Shown here piece by piece: positions 59,950 through 64,000 of a DNA stretch of 64,000 nucleotides. Under the pieces are notes generated by a model, which saw nothing but the letters and a program-made list of their open reading frames with translations, was not told where the DNA came from and did not search any database. The stretch comes from Oxytricha trifallax. Taxonomy: Eukaryota > Ciliophora > Spirotrichea > Sporadotrichida > Oxytrichidae. The stretch is taken from the NCBI GenBank assembly GCA_000711775.1, contig ARYC01001327.1, positions 31,305 to 95,304 of the forward strand, written 5' to 3'. Each line of letters starts with the position of its first letter. The first letter of the stretch is position 1. The position numbers were made by a program, and so were the translations under genes.

Positions 59950-62030
59950 ACTATTGCTTTTGCTGTTATTAATATTACTATTATTCTAAATTAATTGTCT
60001 AATTCACTTTATTTTATTTAAAAAGCATCATGATTATTCTTAAGTTTAAATTCTTTGATCTGCTATTTAATTATTTTATTTTTTATCTTCTTTATCATTA
60101 TAAATAACTAATTTTATTTTTTAAATATTTGCCCTCATCAAAGTATAGTTTGTTTTTTTTATAATTTTTTATTTTTGAATTTTATAGCTTTTTCAATTGA
60201 TTTGAGTTGAAATAGTTTCAATGAACTAATATTGGTTTTTTTATAATTTTCTATACATTTTATATGTTGTTTTTAATTAAAAATAATATATAAAATCAAT
60301 CTTTTAAATAAATTGAACATTTATTTTATAAATTATACTTTTAAAATATAGTAAAATTTACAGAATCTGCTAGATCTTCTTTTATATATTTGAATTTATT
60401 ATTACATTAATCGAAATAAATGTCACACACTATTTAATCTTCTTATAATAATTATTCTCAATCATGACTAATAAGAAATACTGTTCTTAATGTTTCACCC
60501 AATTTTTTGTATATTATTTTTTACAGCAAACTCAAATTTCTAAAGTTATTTGGTATACATTTTTATATCCAATTTATTTAATTCTTTAAAAAAAATAAAT
60601 TAAATATTTATAAATAAATAGATCTTCTGATAATGGAAGACAAGTTATATTTATAATTCCATAAATATTGCAATCCTTTTAACAAATGAAAAGTAAAAGA
60701 ATATTTAATATTTAGTTAAGAAGACTTGAATGGTATTACTTTAAAATTTCTCAGTAAATTATATTGGCATCTTTTGTAAACGTTTTTGCAACTCTATATT
60801 TAGGCATAAAATTTTTTAATATTTTTGGAATAGGTTGGTGTCACTATGATATCATATCACTATTAAAATTTAAATATAAATAATTATGATCGGCACTCGT
60901 TTATCATTATAATATAATAATATTTTGATTAAATTCTGTTTTACCATCGCAAGTCATTTTTCTTATTTATATTTAAGTCATCTTTGATTAACAGGTTACT
61001 TATAATCTTTTTTATAAAATCCTAGATTAATAATAAACTATTTTATAAGCTACTGGATTTGCTAATGCTATAATTTATAAATCATCTCCTAAATGAGTAA
61101 ATTTTGCATGAATTACCAGATTTTAAAATAGAATCAATAATTTATGCATACTATTTAAATATTAATACTTTTAAAATATATTAAAATGGCATGTATTTCA
61201 AAATTAATCAAATTTCTAGATACGTGCAAATAAATAAATTAAAATACTCATATAAGTATAAAGTCAATAAAAATGTAATTACTTTATAAATCTTTTAAGT
61301 TCATTTATTAAACTCTATAAACTTTATCAATAAAACAAAATAATTTTTAATTTAACCTTAACAATTGAAAATCATCTACATTATTTATGTGAAAAGTATA
61401 ATAGTGTGCATTAATTATTGATTCTATTTTAAAATCTGGTAATTCATACAAAATTTACTAAATATTATACTCTTTGGAATGCCTTTTTATTTATTACATT
61501 CTCCCATATCCAGTTAATCCTATTTCATCAATTACAATATTTAATGGTTCAAATATAAGATCTTTTTGTTTTCAAAGTAACTTATAGCAGGTGTAAAATT
61601 CATAATTATAAAATTATTCTTATTTAATTGATAAATATTTAGTTAATTTTAATAAATCATAGATAGATTTCCTACATATATTAACATTAAGTGAGATTAC
61701 ACAAAACACCCTGAGCTAATTATATTGTATTTGATTTAAGTATGTTTTTATCAACACATTTATTAAATATATAGAATATTCATTTATCATAGAATTATTA
61801 CATTTAAATTGTCAACTGATTGGATTGGCCAATTTTATTAATTAAATTTATTGCAAGGTTTTAAAAAATCCATAAATGTTTTTATTTGAAACTAATATCT
61901 TTTTTTTTATATGTATATATATATATATAAACCCCAATACGTATGTACACATAGAATTTATAAGTTGATAAAAAGTTTTAAATATATCGATAAATAAGGA
62001 AATTTAAAAGTACAGATTTTAACTTAATTT
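59950..62030. other. AT-rich spacer
   Basis: About 2 kb with no supported gene; a TA-rich tract lies at about 61910-61930. Confidence 0.5.
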
Positions 62031-62159
62031 GAGGGAGGCAATTCAGAGAAGGCAAAAAGAAGGGTTGACTTTATCGTAGCTTATACAAAATTTGATTATG
62101 ATTTGATTTATATGATTGTATTAGTGTGGTTTTTAATTTTAAGTTCATAGCAACCATAA

Positions 62160-62470
62160 ATCCAGTAGGTTGTCGGGGCCGTTCTTGAGATTTTTTAAGA
62201 TTGGTATACTATCATACTGACCTGACCCCTATAATCCAGCGTATTGGCTTAAGCCAAAGGCCCTTTTTCAAGGTCTAAACTGGCGACTCAATTTTTCGAT
62301 TTTGGGTGCCATTAACTTCTATCTATTCCCGTCTTCACATTTCTACTGGCTATACTTCAGTTATGGACGGGGAAAGATTTAAGTTTTGAAAGTTACCGCG
62401 GATTTCGACATTTTTTTAAAAAGCCAATTTTGGCTTTGGCCCATCTTGAAAAATTAAAAAAAATTATCAT
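62160..62470. other. G/C-richer patch of unknown nature
   Basis: Sharp rise in G/C; contains GGCTTAAGCCAAAGGCCC and a partly complementary TTTTGGCTTTGGCCCATC about 185 bp downstream, so it could fold on itself. No frame, tRNA or rRNA signature was recognised. It precedes the gene at 62708. Confidence 0.4.
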
Positions 62471-62707
62471 AGCTCTTCAACCACCCACCTCCTTGCAACT
62501 CTAAGCTACTTGATTAATGAGTTATAGTGAATATCATTATTTGAATTAGTTTGGCTATGTGATTTCAATAAATCCATAAGATAAAAGCAAAATAGTGATT
62601 TTTCATATAGTTAAGGATCAATAATCCAGTCGAAATTTTAATAATCAGTCTGTTTGATACTAAAATCCAATCGAATTAATCATTAAAATTAAGCATAAAT
62701 TAGGTGA

Positions 62708-64000
62708 ATCCAATCTCTGGATATCTTCTATTTAGAAGGTATTAATGATTTACAAGTGCCAAGAAAGGCACCCGAACAATAAAACTTCCCTTGGATTTTT
62801 GAAAATCATATTGCCGATTCAATTTTTGATGATCCTGGAAAAATCAAGGGTATTAAAACTGAGTATTAAAATGCTCAAAATAGTGCTAAAATCAATCGTG
62901 CTAAGAATTTCTGCACTAAAACAACTATAATTTGAAACTGCTGCTCTAGCAGCCGATTTTGCAGGTTATAATAAAACTTTTGATTTTAAGTAGTTTGTGA
63001 GAAAGTATGTAAATAACAATAAACCAAAGTAGGTGAAGCACAGCTCTAAGAGTAAATCTTTAATTTCAGAGCCTCTTGAAGTTACTGCAACCTACGAATA
63101 AGTCAAGGAGAGTGACTTAACTACGAACGTATGCTTTGCAAGCGATTAAAAACAAATTAAAGATCCCTTACCTCAAATTTTTATTAACTATGGCTCGATC
63201 ATTGGTCATCAAATTCTCATAAAACACTCAGAAAATTTCAAAAAATCTAAATACTATTAAAGGTCTTGCAATCTGCAAGAAATAGTTACTCGAAACACTT
63301 GATCACTTTTTTTATTCCTAAGCAATTTTGAGAACGCTAATGAAGAATAAATGCAATACAACTTGTTTTCATTGCTCGTGGATTTAATTCAAAGCAATAA
63401 TAATACAGATCAAGATTCGAAGCCACGTATCTTTTTAGCTGCTCTTGGTTATTATATGATTGAAAGATTAACAGTCGAAGATGAATTAATTCAAGAATCA
63501 ATCTTGTTATTAATACGCTCCCCTAATACAAGACAGGCTCTAGGTTTAGCAAACTATGTATTCTTTAATAACGTAGCAGCATTCACAAAACAGCTAGCTT
63601 AGGTGCAAAAATTAGATTCTACTCACCCTTATATTTTACAATTAATGGGTTAAACTTGGTCAGTTTTTGAAATTGATACTTAAGTTTAGAAGCTTATACC
63701 GTCTTCATTCTTTATTTTGAATGTGCCTTTCATTACTCTACTCAGGCAAGACGGCGGCTTGCACTTAATCAGAGATATTCCTGTTGAATATACAGAATAC
63801 TTTGTTAAAATTTGTGCTCTTAGTTGCTCTCCAACAGTTGACATACTCAAAGAGTATATTTAAATTACCAGGGCTACTTTTTTTACAGAAGTAAGAAGTT
63901 ATTGATTCAAACACTATGGTATACTTAATGAAAGGTCTTGCACAAAGGTTGTAGAGCAGAGACGTGCAGTGGGTTGGCAAGATTTCTCAAATTTAGAAGC
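62708..64000 (+). CDS. Unrecognised gene running off the window
   Basis: After TGA 62705-07 a frame opens with VPRKAPEQQNFPWIFENHI and DSIFDDPGKIKGIKTEYQNA. Near 62905 it passes by one base to the frame FETAALAADFAGYNKTFDF, then VNNNKPKQVKHSSKSKS and LPQIFINYGSIIGHQILIKH. A TGA at 63300-02 interrupts; from 63303 the same frame continues NEEQMQYNLFSLLVDLIQ, RIFLAALGYYMIERLTVED and TRQALGLANYVFFNNVAAF to the last base, with TAA/TAG as Gln. The protein is helix-rich and soluble, with no motif I can name. The one-base shift and TGA may mark short eliminated segments or decay. Confidence 0.6.

Overview
The window reads as germline (micronuclear) DNA of a stichotrichous ciliate, most likely Oxytricha or a close relative. 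Reading frames stay open only if TAA and TAG are read as glutamine and TGA is the sole stop. There are four copies of telomere-bearing elements (TBEs) whose ends carry C4A4-type sequence, and most of the rest is very AT-rich, broken by a few GC-rich islands that behave like macronuclear-destined sequence (MDS). A standard-code ORF search misses nearly all of the real genes.

Layout. 1-3465 is the right part of TBE-A (transposase C-terminus, 22-kDa gene, zinc-finger kinase, terminal repeat). 3466-21231 is AT-rich with decayed or interrupted gene pieces near 5.2-5.6, 7.25-7.7, 8.6-8.9, 9.66-11.0 and 12.2-12.7 kb, a GC-rich island at 15.9-16.5 kb, a 0.94-kb palindrome at 17.4-18.3 kb and a TA-flanked foldback at 19.2 kb. 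21235-30615 is TBE-B, split by a 1.14-kb foldback and by a second complete TBE (TBE-D, 25758-29861) inside its transposase gene. 33601-35747 is a GC-rich gene broken by at least four short AT-rich internal eliminated sequences (IESs), bracketed by a perfect 19-bp inverted repeat. 37.5-38.6 kb holds another broken gene. 43300-43918 is a palindrome. 44.3-48.0 and 49.4-51.95 kb are two decayed LINE-like retroelements. 53678-57752 is TBE-C, the best-preserved copy. 58011-58717 is a palindrome with iterated motifs, and 59173-59587 is a second copy of the 19.2-kb foldback. 62.7-64 kb is a gene running off the window.

How parts relate. Each TBE carries three genes: a DDE transposase and a 22-kDa ORF that converge with 6 bp between stop codons, and a C2H2 zinc-finger/protein-kinase gene that diverges from the 22-kDa gene across a promoter region rich in short palindromes. 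All TBE ends sit at an ANT trinucleotide (ATT for B, C and D, AAT for A). In all four copies the 22-kDa gene contains a 26-nt intron-like block. Removing it opens the frame to a conserved distal stop, which lengthens the predicted protein from 193 to 254 residues.

The strongest new observations are that 26-nt cryptic intron; the resolved MDS/IES structure at 33.9-35.5 kb, where four pointer-flanked excisions all restore one frame; the nested insertions with readable empty sites; and the density of large palindromes (six in 64 kb).
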